Positions 1 to 8,190 are shown, counted from the first letter of the stretch. The stretch: 13,780 bases of DNA from Claveliimonas stercoravium (GCA_019117345.1 DWZW01000022.1:1-13780); one strand, 5' to 3'. Notes: generated by a model not told the origin, from the letters alone. Program-made: numbers and translations.

Positions 1-16
1 GACAAGGAGGAGAGGG

Positions 17-824
17 ATGGAGCAGGAGAAGAGAAGACTGTCCTGGCATCCGGCTGGAGAAGAATATCGGAAGGATATTCAAGAGCTACAATATCATTGA
101 GTACAAATCCCCGGAGGACTATCTGAGCATCTACGATTTCTACAAGGTGTACGCCTATGCCTGCCTGTATCAGTCAGACACGGACCGGGTGATGGAGGTG
201 GACCCGGAGGAGATTACCCTGACATTCGTGTGTATGCGCTACCCCAGGAAGCTGCTTGGGCATCTGAAGAAGACGAGAGGGATGAAGGTCAGCAGGCAGG
301 GTGACGGGATTTACTATCTTGAGGGAGACGCCCTTGCAATGCAGCTCCTGGTGACAAGGGAGCTGTCGGAGAGAGACAATTACTGGCTGCAGCACCTGAG
401 GGGGAACCTGAAGGAGGGCCGCGAGCTGCAGGACCTGATGGAGAGATATGAGCGGCACAGACATTCAAAGTGGTACCAGGCGGCGATGGACCTGATCGTG
501 CGGGCCAACTGGGACAGGATGAAGGAGGAGAAGGAAATGTGCGAGGCGTTGAGAGAGTTGTTTGCAGATGAGCTGCAGGAGTCGGAGGAGAGAGGAAAAG
601 AAAAGGGGAAGGAGCAGGGGGAGGAGACAAAGCTTATATCACTGGTCTGCAAGAAAATCAGGAAAAACAAGGCAGTATCAGTCATAGCGGAAGAGCTTGA
701 AGAGCCGGAGGAGAAGATAAGTCTTATCTGCGAGACGGCCCGCCGGTTTGCCCCGGACTATGACGCAGACCAGATCTACGCAGTCCTTGCCAAAAAAGAG
801 ACAGAGGAAGTGAAGAAACCGTAA
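17..824 (+). pseudogene. Rpn-like PD-(D/E)XK nuclease family protein, internal deletion and frameshift
   Basis: The 3' part (frame of position 147, open back to the left edge) encodes a protein like the Rpn recombination-promoting nuclease/putative transposase proteins common in Lachnospiraceae. It contains NIGRIF, then IIEYKSPEDYLS (the E-x-K half of a PD-(D/E)XK site), and ends in a charged EERGKEKGKEQGEE tract. The true start appears to be ATG 17 in another frame, behind an AAGGAGG at 4-10. It encodes MEQEKRRLSWHPA, which matches the usual N-terminus (a WHPA motif) of this family, and that frame stops at 98-100. From memory, intact members have about 40-50 residues between WHPA and NIGRIF, including the catalytic Asp strand. 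Here the two motifs are joined near 53-57, so an out-of-frame deletion is inferred. A GTG at 147 could start a 225-residue remnant, but no good ribosome site precedes it. An assembly error is the alternative. Confidence 0.7.
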
Positions 825-859
825 TAGACGGTCTGCATGTATATTTGAAACGATATTTT

Positions 860-888
860 GCCCACACAGCAGCCTGTGTGGGCTTTTT
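860..888 (+). terminator. Intrinsic terminator after the Rpn-like pseudogene
   Basis: Ten-base perfect stem GCCCACACAG (860-869) with CTGTGTGGGC (874-883), four-base loop CAGC, followed by TTTTT (884-888). It points in the plus direction. On the minus strand the stem is followed by A residues, so it is not a canonical terminator for the convergent glgX gene, which ends ten bases away at 898. Confidence 0.88.
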
Positions 889-897
889 CCGGTGTGA

Positions 898-2979
898 TCA
901 TCGGCCTACAAGGACAATGACAGACCGCGCTCCGATGAGCAGACTGTCCCCTGCCAGCACAGGGAGGGGGTCCTCAAAGAGGATATGCTCCTCGTCTCCG
1001 GTGTTGACCGCGATGTGCCAGTGGAGGCCGCCGGGGAGGTGGGGCAGGGTCATGCTGTGGGCCTCCCAGTGCACATTGATCGCCAGATAGACAATGTCGT
1101 CCCTGGACTTGGACGAATCGTAGCCCGCAAAGAGGACGCCGGCCACCCCGTTTCCGTCATCCCGGGGCGCTTCCCAGGGCTCCTCCGAGTGATAGCTGAT
1201 GTCCGGCAGGGTGTAGCGGCAGCTCCTGGCAGATCCCCGCAGCACCGGGTGCTCCCTGCGGAAGTGGATCATGTACTGGAAGAAGCGGAAGATGTCCTGG
1301 TGCTTTTCCAAAAGGGACCAGTCCAGCCAGGAAATCTCGTTGTCCTGGCAGTAGGGGTTGTTGTTCCCGAACTGGGTGTTGCAGAATTCGTCTCCCGCAA
1401 AGAACATGGGCGTGCCCCGGCTGCACAGGAGGACAGCGCAGGCGTTGCGTATCATCCTCATGCGCAGGGAGAGGACCTCCGGGTCGTCTGTCTCGCCCTC
1501 AGCCCCGCAGTTCCAGCTCCGGTTGTCACCCGCACCGTCTGTGTTGTCCCAGCCGTTTGCCTCGTTGTGCTTCTCGTTGTAGGAGTACAGGTCGTAGAGG
1601 GTGAAGCCGTCGTGGCAGGTGAGGAAGTTGACGGAGGCGTGGGTGCCCCGTATCTTGGGGTCGTAGATGTCCGGGGAGCCGCTGATCCGCTGCAGGGCCG
1701 CGGAGGTGTGGGAGATGCCTCCTTTCAGGAAATCTCTCATGTCATCCCGGTATTTTCCGTTCCACTCGCTCCAGCGGTTGAAGGAGGGGAAGTTGCCCAC
1801 CTGGTAGAGACCGCCTGCATCCCATGCCTCCGCGATCAGCTTTGTGTTTCCCAGGAGCGGGTCAAAGGCCAGACTCTTGAGGAGCGGAGGGTGCTCCATG
1901 GGTGAGCCGTCCTCGTTGCGCCCCAGGATGGAGGCAAGGTCAAAACGGAAGCCGTCTATCCTGTAGGAGGTGACCCAGTAGCGCAGGCAGTCCAGGATCA
2001 GCTGCTGCACCACCGGGTGGTTGCAGTTCATGGTGTTGCCGCAGCCGCTGAAGTTGTAGTAGCAGCCCTCCGGGGTGAGGAGGTAGTACACGTTGTTGTC
2101 AAAGCCTTTAAAGGAGAAAATGGGACCGTTCTCGTTTCCCTCCGCCGTGTGGTTGAAGACCACGTCCAGGATGATCTCAATGCCGTTGTCGTGGAGCTCC
2201 TTTACCAGCTCTTTCAGCTCCAGCCCCTCCCGGTTGTACTCCACGTCAGCGGCGTAGCTGGTGTTGGGGGCAAAGAAGCTGACCGTGCTGTAGCCCCAGT
2301 AGTTGAGGAGCTCTTTCCCGTTGTAGGTGCGCTTGTCCATGAGCTCGTCGAACTCGAAGACAGGCATCAGCTCCACCGCATTGACGCCCAGGGCCTTCAG
2401 GTAGGGGATTTTTTCTTTTACGCCCAGGAAGGTGCCGGGGGCGGACACATCCTTTGCCATCTTTGTGAAGCCGCGCACGTGGAGCTCGTAGATGACCAGG
2501 TCCTCTATGGGGGTGCACAGCTGGGGCGCCACGCCCCAGTAGAAGTTGTTTTTTACCACCCTGGCCCGGTAGCCCTTCTCCAGCACCTTCTTCCCCCAGG
2601 TGCTCTGGCCGGTGATGGCCTTGGCGTAGGGGTCGATGAGGATGTTTTTCTTGCTGAACAGAAGGCCCTTCTCGGGGGCCCAGGGACCGTCCAGGCGGAA
2701 GGCGTACTCGAATTCCTCCACGTCCAGGCCGAAGACGATCATGGAGAAGACATTTCCTATCTTGTAGTTCTCCGGGATAGGGAGGACGGCGTAGGGCTCC
2801 TCCGCCTCCCGATGGTAGAGGAGGATCTCGCAGGAGGTGGCGCTTTGGGAGTGGACCGTGAAGCTGACTCCCGACGGGATGGCCCAGGCTCCGAAATACT
2901 GGTAGAGGCCCGGGCGGACGCGAAATCCATTGATAGTTGCAAGCGGTTCCATGTGGGCTGGTAAGGTTTCTTTGATCAT
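898..2979 (-). CDS. glgX: Glycogen debranching enzyme GlgX-type (GH13, CBM48)
   Basis: Cytoplasmic alpha-1,6-glucosidase expected to cleave branch points of glycogen or limit dextrins. The protein has 693 residues (E. coli GlgX about 657), with no signal peptide. The N-terminal 20-120 region looks like the CBM48/isoamylase N domain. The GH13 catalytic regions are all present: DVVFNH at 272-277, GFRFD with nucleophile Asp347, IAEAWD with acid/base Glu384, and CHD with His456-Asp457. The KHNEANGWDNTDG stretch followed by SWNCGAEG (about 470-495) is typical of the GlgX/TreX group rather than of pullulanases. The start is fixed by AGGAGG (plus-strand CCTCCT 2985-2990) five bases upstream. It lies 60 bases downstream of the response regulator with no visible terminator between, so co-transcription with the two-component system is possible. 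Substrate preference cannot be read from the sequence. Confidence 0.87.
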   Translation of the reverse strand: MIKETLPAHMEPLATINGFRVRPGLYQYFGAWAIPSGVSFTVHSQSATSCEILLYHREAEEPYAVLPIPENYKIGNVFSMIVFGLDVEEFEYAFRLDGPWAPEKGLLFSKKNILIDPYAKAITGQSTWGKKVLEKGYRARVVKNNFYWGVAPQLCTPIEDLVIYELHVRGFTKMAKDVSAPGTFLGVKEKIPYLKALGVNAVELMPVFEFDELMDKRTYNGKELLNYWGYSTVSFFAPNTSYAADVEYNREGLELKELVKELHDNGIEIILDVVFNHTAEGNENGPIFSFKGFDNNVYYLLTPEGCYYNFSGCGNTMNCNHPVVQQLILDCLRYWVTSYRIDGFRFDLASILGRNEDGSPMEHPPLLKSLAFDPLLGNTKLIAEAWDAGGLYQVGNFPSFNRWSEWNGKYRDDMRDFLKGGISHTSAALQRISGSPDIYDPKIRGTHASVNFLTCHDGFTLYDLYSYNEKHNEANGWDNTDGAGDNRSWNCGAEGETDDPEVLSLRMRMIRNACAVLLCSRGTPMFFAGDEFCNTQFGNNNPYCQDNEISWLDWSLLEKHQDIFRFFQYMIHFRREHPVLRGSARSCRYTLPDISYHSEEPWEAPRDDGNGVAGVLFAGYDSSKSRDDIVYLAINVHWEAHSMTLPHLPGGLHWHIAVNTGDEEHILFEDPLPVLAGDSLLIGARSVIVLVGR

Positions 2980-3039
2980 AGCTGCCTCCTTTGTCTGCTG
3001 TGTTGTCTGTTGTGTTGTCGGGTGTGTGGAGTGGACGGG

Positions 3040-3663
3040 TTACTGCAGGTGCTGGTAAAAAAAGACGGCCAGCTGGGTGCGGTCTCTGAGGGAGAGCTTT
3101 TCCAGCAGGCTGCTCAGGTAGTTCCTCACGGTTCCCTCCCCCAGGAACATGCGGGAAGCGATCTCCCTGTTGCTGAGTCCCTCCGCCACCAGACTGATGA
3201 GCTGATACTCCCTGTCTGTGAGACCGTACTCCTCACGCGGAAAAGCTTTCTCTTTCTGGAGAAGCCCCGGGATGCGGGACATGATCTCCGTGCCGAACAC
3301 GGTCTGGCCTGTCTGCACGGCCCGCAGGGCGGGCAGGATACTGCTGTAGTCGGCTTTCAGGAGATATCCTTTGACCCCGCAGCGGAGGGCCTGGATGATG
3401 TACTCGTCGTCTGAAAATGTGGTGAGAAGGAGGATGCGGGCTCCCGGATCCTCCGCGAGGACAGCCTTTGAGGCCTCCAGGCCGCTCATGCCCTCCATGC
3501 GGATATCCATGAGGAGCACGTCCGGCCGCAGGGCTCTGTAGAGGGAGAGGGCCTCCCGGCCGTCGCTCCCTGTCCCTGTGACCGTGACATGCGGGTCTGC
3601 CTCCAGTATGGTCTTCAGCGCTGTGGTCACGAGCGCGTCGTCGTCAATGATCACTATATTCAT
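3040..3663 (-). CDS. NarL/FixJ-family response regulator (REC-LuxR HTH)
   Basis: Response regulator of 207 residues. The receiver domain (about 1-120) has the acidic cluster Asp7-Asp9, the phospho-acceptor Asp53 in LLMDIRM, the conserved Thr81/Thr82 and Lys103. A GerE/LuxR-type helix-turn-helix follows at about 144-207 (LTDREYQLISLVAEGLSNRE onward), ending directly after the DNA-binding domain. The start codon overlaps the stop of the kinase gene (ATGA, 3660-3663), which indicates translational coupling, and an AAAGGAA sits upstream. It is expected to be phosphorylated by the adjacent kinase and to bind the divergent region at 4787-4821, controlling the ABC exporter and probably its own operon. 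The arrangement resembles YvfTU-type systems beside ABC-2 transporters. The direct target is inferred from position. Confidence 0.93.
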   Translation of the reverse strand: MNIVIIDDDALVTTALKTILEADPHVTVTGTGSDGREALSLYRALRPDVLLMDIRMEGMSGLEASKAVLAEDPGARILLLTTFSDDEYIIQALRCGVKGYLLKADYSSILPALRAVQTGQTVFGTEIMSRIPGLLQKEKAFPREEYGLTDREYQLISLVAEGLSNREIASRMFLGEGTVRNYLSSLLEKLSLRDRTQLAVFFYQHLQ

Positions 3664-4754
3664 ATAGATTTCCTTTCTGTCATGTCTTTTGCCGCTGCCT
3701 TTGGGACAGAGGCGTGGATGGAAAATCCCTGCTCTGTGTTAAACTGGATGACGCCGCCCAGGCAGCGGATCCGCTCCTTCATGTTTGAGAGCCCCATGCC
3801 GTCCGTGAGAGACAGAGGGGCGGAGGTGCCGTTGTCCTGGATGCACAGCCGGTAGAAGCCGGGGTGCTCCCGGAAGGAGACGGTGACCCTGGAGGCATCG
3901 CTGTGGCGTATCACATTGCTCAGGGCCTCCTTGCAGATCATGATCACACTGTATTTTACCTCCCTCGGGATGGACAGCCCTGCCTCGTAGGAGAGGGAGG
4001 CGCTGCAGAACTGAAAATCCCGGATCAGGTCCTCCATCGCCTCCTTCAGGCTGACAGAGTCATCCCGCAGGTCGTGGACGCTGCGCCGGATGCTTGTCAT
4101 GGCGGTGTGGAGGGTGTCCTCCAACTCCTCCAGCGGTCTGTCCAGAGCCCTGTCCTGGCTAACCGTGCGGATAGCCCCTGTCATGAGGATGGAGCGGGAG
4201 AGCATATGTCCCACATTGTCGTGGATCTCCCTGGCGATCCGGTTCCGCTCTTTCAGGGTCGCGGTGTACACCTGGTAGTCCTGGTTTTCCAGCAGGGCCC
4301 TGTTTTTTTCTTCCAGGAGAAGATTTCTCTCCATGCCTGTGTCCCTGGCCGCATGGACCTCTTTTTCCAGGCGCAGGCCCTCCTGCGTCCGCCTGGCAAG
4401 GAGCAGGGCGGCCAGGCAGAAGCACAAAAGAAAAGCGGCGGGCCTGGGGCTGGCAGCGGGGACGTGGAAGGCTGCGGGCAGGAGGCACAGGGCAAAGAGA
4501 AGGGGGCTTTTGCAGGTGCAGACGGTGTACAGCACAGGGGGCAGGAAGATAAGCTGCCAGGGCGTAAGGAGAGCGGAAATAGTCCAGCAGAGAAAGGCGG
4601 GGATATATACGGATTTCCGCGGAAAGAGGAGGACGGCGGAAAGGCAGATCAGGGTTACCAGGAAGCCGGTGACGGCCCAGGTCAGGTCCTGACAGAAGAG
4701 GGTCAGGGACAGGGAACAGACAAACAGGAGAAGGCAGTCGCTCAGTCGTTTCAT
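3660..4754 (-). CDS. Sensor histidine kinase, HisKA_3/HPK7 type
   Basis: Membrane sensor kinase of 364 residues, partner of the downstream NarL-type regulator. The first 120 residues hold about five or six hydrophobic segments with short links and no extracytoplasmic domain, so sensing is likely intramembrane, as in DesK/LiaS-like kinases. A linker/coiled coil spans about 122-165. The HisKA_3 dimerisation helix carries phospho-acceptor His178 in REIHDNVGH. The ATPase domain has the N box KEALSNVIRH (Asn280), DNG (307-309) and GMGLSNMKERI (319-329). The start is the ATG at 4754 because AGGAGG (plus-strand CCTCCT 4761-4766) lies six bases upstream; an in-frame ATG at 4793 would add 13 residues but lies next to the palindrome and lacks a ribosome site. 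The stop overlaps the regulator start by four bases. The signal is unknown. Confidence 0.93.
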   Translation of the reverse strand: MKRLSDCLLLFVCSLSLTLFCQDLTWAVTGFLVTLICLSAVLLFPRKSVYIPAFLCWTISALLTPWQLIFLPPVLYTVCTCKSPLLFALCLLPAAFHVPAASPRPAAFLLCFCLAALLLARRTQEGLRLEKEVHAARDTGMERNLLLEEKNRALLENQDYQVYTATLKERNRIAREIHDNVGHMLSRSILMTGAIRTVSQDRALDRPLEELEDTLHTAMTSIRRSVHDLRDDSVSLKEAMEDLIRDFQFCSASLSYEAGLSIPREVKYSVIMICKEALSNVIRHSDASRVTVSFREHPGFYRLCIQDNGTSAPLSLTDGMGLSNMKERIRCLGGVIQFNTEQGFSIHASVPKAAAKDMTERKSI

Positions 4755-4886
4755 CAGGGGCCTCCTTTCTTTGGGATGGATAAAAAATGACAATTGTCAT
4801 TCGGTCTGCTGACAGGTGACACTATCATTATAGGACGGAAACTTTTATACTACAAGTGAAATCAAAAATGAGAGAGGGAGGTCAGT
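4755..4886. promoter_or_regulatory. Divergent control region between kinase operon and ABC exporter
   Basis: This 132-base region holds several signals. A perfect 14-bp palindrome, ATGACAATTGTCAT, lies at 4787-4800. Two further TGACA half-sites lie at 4810-4814 and 4817-4821, in direct orientation. On the minus strand a perfect TATAAT (plus ATTATA 4827-4832) is 17 bases from a weak TTGTAG (4850-4855), giving a kinase-operon start near 4820. On the plus strand TATACT (4846-4851) could be the -10 of the exporter; no good -35 lies 17 bases upstream, as expected of an activator-dependent promoter. The half-sites sit just upstream of this promoter and over the kinase start site. The promoter and operator assignments are inferred. 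Confidence 0.6.
4787..4800. promoter_or_regulatory. Perfect 14-bp palindrome ATGACAATTGTCAT, putative operator
   Basis: The palindrome is an inverted pair of TGACA half-sites separated by two bases. The same half-site recurs directly at 4810-4814 and 4817-4821. An inverted heptamer pair is the usual form of a NarL-family site, and the cognate regulator gene lies on the minus strand immediately beyond the kinase. Confidence 0.55.
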
Positions 4887-5852
4887 ATGGAGGAGAAAAC
4901 CATTGTCAGTATACACAATCTGGTGAAGAGATACGGGGATGTGCTGGCTCTTGACCATCTGGATTTGGAAATAAAGAGAGGGGAGATATACGGCCTTTTG
5001 GGGCCAAACGGGTCGGGGAAGACCACGGCCATCAACTGCCTGCTGGCTCTCCTTGGATATGACAAAGGGAGCATCCGGGTCTTCGGAGAAAAGATGGAGC
5101 CGGACAGCTATGAGAGCAAGAGGAGGATCGGCGTGGTCATGCAGAATGTGGCCGTCTTCGAGGAGCTGACCGTGCGGGAGAACATCGACTATTTCTGCAG
5201 CCTGTATGTGAAGGACAAAAAGCGGCGCAGGCAGCTTGTGGAGGAGGCGGTCCGCTTTACCGGGCTGGAGGACCATCTGAAAAAATATCCCAAAAAGCTT
5301 TCCGGGGGACTTCTGCGCAGGCTGAACATCGCCTGTGGCATCGCGCACCGGCCGGAGCTGATCCTCATGGATGAGCCCACGGTGGCGGTAGACCCCCAGA
5401 GCCGCAATCACATCCTGGAGGGGATAAAAAAGCTCAATGAGCAGGGCTCCACCATCATCTACACATCCCATTACATGGAGGAGGTGGAGAAGATCTGCAC
5501 CAGGATATCCATCATGGACCGGGGCCGCATTCTGGCCACAGGCACAAAGGAGGAGCTGAAGGCCATGATCGGCACCGGGGAGACCATCACGGTGGAGACA
5601 GGCGGAATGACAGGAGAGCAGGTGGAGGAGGTCAGGCTGCTCCCGGGCGTGGTGTCGGCAGACTGCCAGGAGGGAGTCCTGCGGGTGCAGTGCACCCAGG
5701 GGGCGGGCAACCTGACAGGGCTTCTGCACAGGCTGGAGGAGGCGGACATTCCCTTCGGGAGGGTCTGGTCCCAGCCCCCCACGCTGAACGACGTGTTCCT
5801 GGAGATCACGGGAAAGCGGCTCAGGGACAGAAAGGAAGAGGAGGAGGGATAA
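4887..5852 (+). CDS. ABC-2 exporter ATP-binding protein
   Basis: ATPase subunit of an ABC-2 type exporter, 321 residues. Motifs in order: Walker A GPNGSGKT (39-46), Q-loop Gln86, signature LSGG (138-141, followed by LLRRLNIA instead of the canonical Q), Walker B LILMDE (158-163), D-loop TVAVD (165-169), and switch His195 in YTSHY. The 220-321 extension ending TLNDVFLEITGKRLRD matches the DrrA/NatA-type C-terminal domain (DUF4162-like). The start follows GGGAGG (4876-4881) by five bases. The first permease begins one base after its stop. The exported substrate cannot be deduced; peptides, antibiotics or lipids are usual for such three-gene exporters next to NarL-type two-component systems. Confidence 0.93.
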   Translation: MEEKTIVSIHNLVKRYGDVLALDHLDLEIKRGEIYGLLGPNGSGKTTAINCLLALLGYDKGSIRVFGEKMEPDSYESKRRIGVVMQNVAVFEELTVRENIDYFCSLYVKDKKRRRQLVEEAVRFTGLEDHLKKYPKKLSGGLLRRLNIACGIAHRPELILMDEPTVAVDPQSRNHILEGIKKLNEQGSTIIYTSHYMEEVEKICTRISIMDRGRILATGTKEELKAMIGTGETITVETGGMTGEQVEEVRLLPGVVSADCQEGVLRVQCTQGAGNLTGLLHRLEEADIPFGRVWSQPPTLNDVFLEITGKRLRDRKEEEEG

Positions 5853-5853
5853 A

Positions 5854-6987
5854 ATGGGAACCTATCTGAAATACAGATTTCTCACCCTTGTGCGGGAGAA
5901 GTCCTTTATGTTCTGGGCCCTTGCCTTTCCGCTGATCCTGGCGGTCCTCTTCTACGTGTCCTTCGGCAACCCGGCAGGGGATGGCATGGGAGAGAAGATG
6001 CAGTCTGTGCCGGCCGGCGTGGTGCTCGCGGAGGAAAACCCTCCTTTCTCTGCCTTCCTCGAAGCCCTGGACGGGGACGTAATAGAAATAAAAGAGTATG
6101 AAGACAGCCAGGAGGCTTTCGCCGCGCTGCGGGAAGGAGATGTGACAGGCGTCTTCACCGTAAAGGAAGAGCCGGAGCTGACAGTGGACGGCTCCGGGCT
6201 TGCTCAGAGCATCCTTGGGGAACTCATGGAGGGGTACGAGCAGCAGGCCTTTCTCCTTGCCCGGGCAGCCAAGGACCACCCGGAGGGAGTGGAACGAGCC
6301 GCCGCGGCCGCACTGGAAGCGTCCGAGGAGAGCGGGGTGCGGGAGGTGAGCCTTGGAGGAAGGACCACCAATACAGGGGTGCAGTATTTCTTTGCCCTCA
6401 TCGCCTTCTCCTGCCTGTCCGGCGCCTATCTTGGCATCAAGACGTGCTGCGACGGGCAGGCCAACCTGTCTGCCCTGGGAGCCCGCCGGAGCGTCTCTCC
6501 CATGCACAAGCTGAAGGGGATCCTGGCGGATTTTGCCGTGCTGATCCTTCTCCACTATGCAAATGTGCTGGTGCTGACCGGATTTATATGGCTCGTGCTG
6601 GGAGTGGACCTTGGCAGCAGCCCGGGATGGGTCCTTCTTGTGGACCTTGCGGGGACCCTGATCGGGGTGGGCATTGGCATCCTGACAGGGAGCATCAGCC
6701 GTTTTTCCTTCTCCATCAAGATGGGGCTTTGTGTCTGTGCGACCCTGTTTCCCTCCTTCCTGGCAGGGCTTATGTTCGGGAACATGAAATATGTCATAGA
6801 GACCCGCTGCCCGGTCCTTGACCGGATCAACCCTGCGGCAGTGCTGAGCGACGCCTTCTACTGCCTGGCGGTGTACGAGGACTATGACAGACTGCTGGAG
6901 GATATGGCGATCCTGGGAGGCATGAGCATCCTCTGCATCCTCCTGGCCTTCGCCGCAGTGAGGAGGGAACAGTATGACAGTATTTAG
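5854..6987 (+). CDS. ABC-2 type permease, first subunit
   Basis: Membrane subunit of 377 residues with the ABC2_membrane_3 layout. One N-terminal transmembrane helix (about 17-38, FWALAFPLILAVLFYVSFG) is followed by a large probably extracytoplasmic domain (about 40-165, Glu-rich), then about five helices (roughly 172-195, 225-252, 258-285, 288-310 and 350-372). It starts one base after the ATPase stop behind GAGGAGGG and overlaps the second permease gene by 14 bases, which marks a tightly coupled operon. It most likely pairs with the second permease as a heterodimer driven by the upstream ATPase. The substrate is unknown. Confidence 0.88.
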   Translation: MGTYLKYRFLTLVREKSFMFWALAFPLILAVLFYVSFGNPAGDGMGEKMQSVPAGVVLAEENPPFSAFLEALDGDVIEIKEYEDSQEAFAALREGDVTGVFTVKEEPELTVDGSGLAQSILGELMEGYEQQAFLLARAAKDHPEGVERAAAAALEASEESGVREVSLGGRTTNTGVQYFFALIAFSCLSGAYLGIKTCCDGQANLSALGARRSVSPMHKLKGILADFAVLILLHYANVLVLTGFIWLVLGVDLGSSPGWVLLVDLAGTLIGVGIGILTGSISRFSFSIKMGLCVCATLFPSFLAGLMFGNMKYVIETRCPVLDRINPAAVLSDAFYCLAVYEDYDRLLEDMAILGGMSILCILLAFAAVRREQYDSI

Positions 6988-8128
6988 AGGATTTATCAAG
7001 CTGGCGCTCCGTCAGCTCCACATGCTGCTCCTGTATGTGGCTGTCTTTGTGACTATAGCTGTTATTGTCCAGCTCTCCCTGAGAGAGGAGAGAACGGATA
7101 CCTTTGAGATGACCTCTCTGCCTGTGGCCGTGGAGGACCGGGACGGGGGAGCGGCGGCAGAGGGGCTGAAGGAATACCTGGGACAGATCCACCGTGTGAC
7201 GGAGTGGGAGGGGGACCTGACGGGTCTGCAGGAAAAAATGTTTTACAGGGACATCTACTATTTGGTGAGGATACCGGAGAACTTTGAGGCTGCCTGCCTT
7301 GCGGGGCAGGAGAAGCTGGAGGTGACCAAAATCCCGGGGACGACCAGCGCTTACTATGTGGACAGCCAGATCAGCGCCTGGCTTCGGGAGATGAAGGCCA
7401 TGCTGGCAGCGGGATACGGGACCCAGGAGGCCTGCGCCCTTGTGCTGCAGGCCCAGAGCGGGGCCGGCTCTGTCCGGATGCTGGACGAGAGCGGGTACGG
7501 GGGAGAGCCGGCGCCCCACGCCTTTCTCTTTCAGTATCTGCCCTACATGGTCCTCTCTATCCTGTGCTACGGGGCGGCCTTTATCATGATCGCCTTCAGG
7601 AAGGAGGAGGTGAGGCGAAGGCTCCTTGTATCCCCTGTGCCCAGGCTGCGTCAGAACCTGGGGCTGATGGCCGGATATCTGGTCCTGGGGGCGGTTGTGT
7701 GGGTGATCTCCCTGATCTTGCCGGTCACCCTCTACAGAGGTGACTTCCTGTCAGACGGAAATCTTCCCTATTATATGGCAAATGTGACCGCCCTGGTCCT
7801 GGTCAGCCTCTCCATCGCCTATGTGATCGGCATGCTGGTGAAAAACGCGGACATAGTGAACGGTGTGGTCAATGTGGTGACCCTGGGCATGTGCTTCCTC
7901 TGCGGTGTCTTCGTGTCTATGGATGTCCTGGCCGAGGGGGTGAGGCGGGCGGCAGCGTTCCTGCCTGTGTACTGGTACGAGACTGTGAACGGGATCCTGT
8001 CGGACCACGCCTCCCTCACGGCCGGCCAGAGGGCGGAGGTGCTGCAGGGACTGGGGCTCCAGCTTCTCTTTGCGGCGGCCATCTTCGGCGTGGGGATGGC
8101 GGTGAGCAGATACCGGGAGACCGATTGA
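6974..8128 (+). CDS. ABC-2 type permease, second subunit
   Basis: Second membrane subunit, 384 residues, with the same layout as the first permease but little evident sequence identity. One helix lies at about 14-36 (LLLYVAVFVTIAVIVQL), then a soluble domain to about 175, then five helices (about 180-205, 220-245, 258-282, 291-315 and 355-378). The start is supported by AGGAGG at 6961-6966, seven bases upstream and inside the end of the first permease gene, with a 14-base overlap. Its stop codon (8126-8128) lies inside the -35 element of the promoter proposed for the next gene, so the exporter operon ends here. Confidence 0.88.
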   Translation: MTVFRGFIKLALRQLHMLLLYVAVFVTIAVIVQLSLREERTDTFEMTSLPVAVEDRDGGAAAEGLKEYLGQIHRVTEWEGDLTGLQEKMFYRDIYYLVRIPENFEAACLAGQEKLEVTKIPGTTSAYYVDSQISAWLREMKAMLAAGYGTQEACALVLQAQSGAGSVRMLDESGYGGEPAPHAFLFQYLPYMVLSILCYGAAFIMIAFRKEEVRRRLLVSPVPRLRQNLGLMAGYLVLGAVVWVISLILPVTLYRGDFLSDGNLPYYMANVTALVLVSLSIAYVIGMLVKNADIVNGVVNVVTLGMCFLCGVFVSMDVLAEGVRRAAAFLPVYWYETVNGILSDHASLTAGQRAEVLQGLGLQLLFAAAIFGVGMAVSRYRETD

Positions 8129-8153
8129 ATTTGAGACCTCCTTATGTTACAAT
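8125..8153 (+). promoter_or_regulatory. Extended -10 promoter for the alcohol dehydrogenase operon
   Basis: TTGAAT (8125-8130), a 17-base spacer, then TACAAT (8148-8153) preceded by TGT, which makes an extended -10. Transcription would begin near 8158-8161. The -35 overlaps the stop codon of the upstream permease gene. Assigned from consensus and spacing only. Confidence 0.65.
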
Positions 8154-8190
8154 CTTTAGAGTACGATTGGAGCGTAAGGAGGTCTTTTAT
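8135..8190 (+). promoter_or_regulatory. Long hairpin masking the Shine-Dalgarno of the alcohol dehydrogenase; possible terminator
   Basis: GACCTCCTTA (8135-8144) is perfectly complementary to TAAGGAGGTC (8175-8184), which contains the AAGGAGG ribosome site of the next gene. Pairing continues inward (8145-8154 with 8165-8174, two G-U pairs and one A-G mismatch) to a ten-base loop at 8155-8164, giving a stem of about 20 positions. TTTTATT follows the stem, so in exporter read-through RNA it could act as an intrinsic terminator as well as hiding the ribosome site. RNA started at the local promoter (near 8160, in the loop) would lack the 5' arm. Confidence 0.72.

Noticed and set aside
147..824. 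Intact 225-residue gene starting at GTG 147
   Set aside because: The frame is open far upstream with family sequence (NIGRIF, EYKSPEDY) before the GTG, and no ribosome site precedes it; better described as the 3' part of a broken gene.
985..2964. Long plus-strand open frames opposite glgX (985-1905 and 2017-2964)
   Set aside because: They are shadows of a clear GH13 gene on the other strand, with Val/Gly-rich translations and no ribosome sites.
2999..3019. Repeated TGTGTTGTC (2999-3007 and 3011-3019) between regulator and glgX
   Set aside because: Short low-complexity T/G sequence in a 60-base gap; too weak to call an operator or tandem repeat of interest.
4755..4793. Longer kinase start at 4793
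   Set aside because: It would begin next to the palindrome without a ribosome site, while ATG 4754 has AGGAGG at ideal spacing.
5821..6999. 392-codon minus-strand open frame over the first permease
   Set aside because: It is antisense to a well-supported ABC-2 permease; its composition (His/Gln/Gly-rich) is that of a shadow frame.
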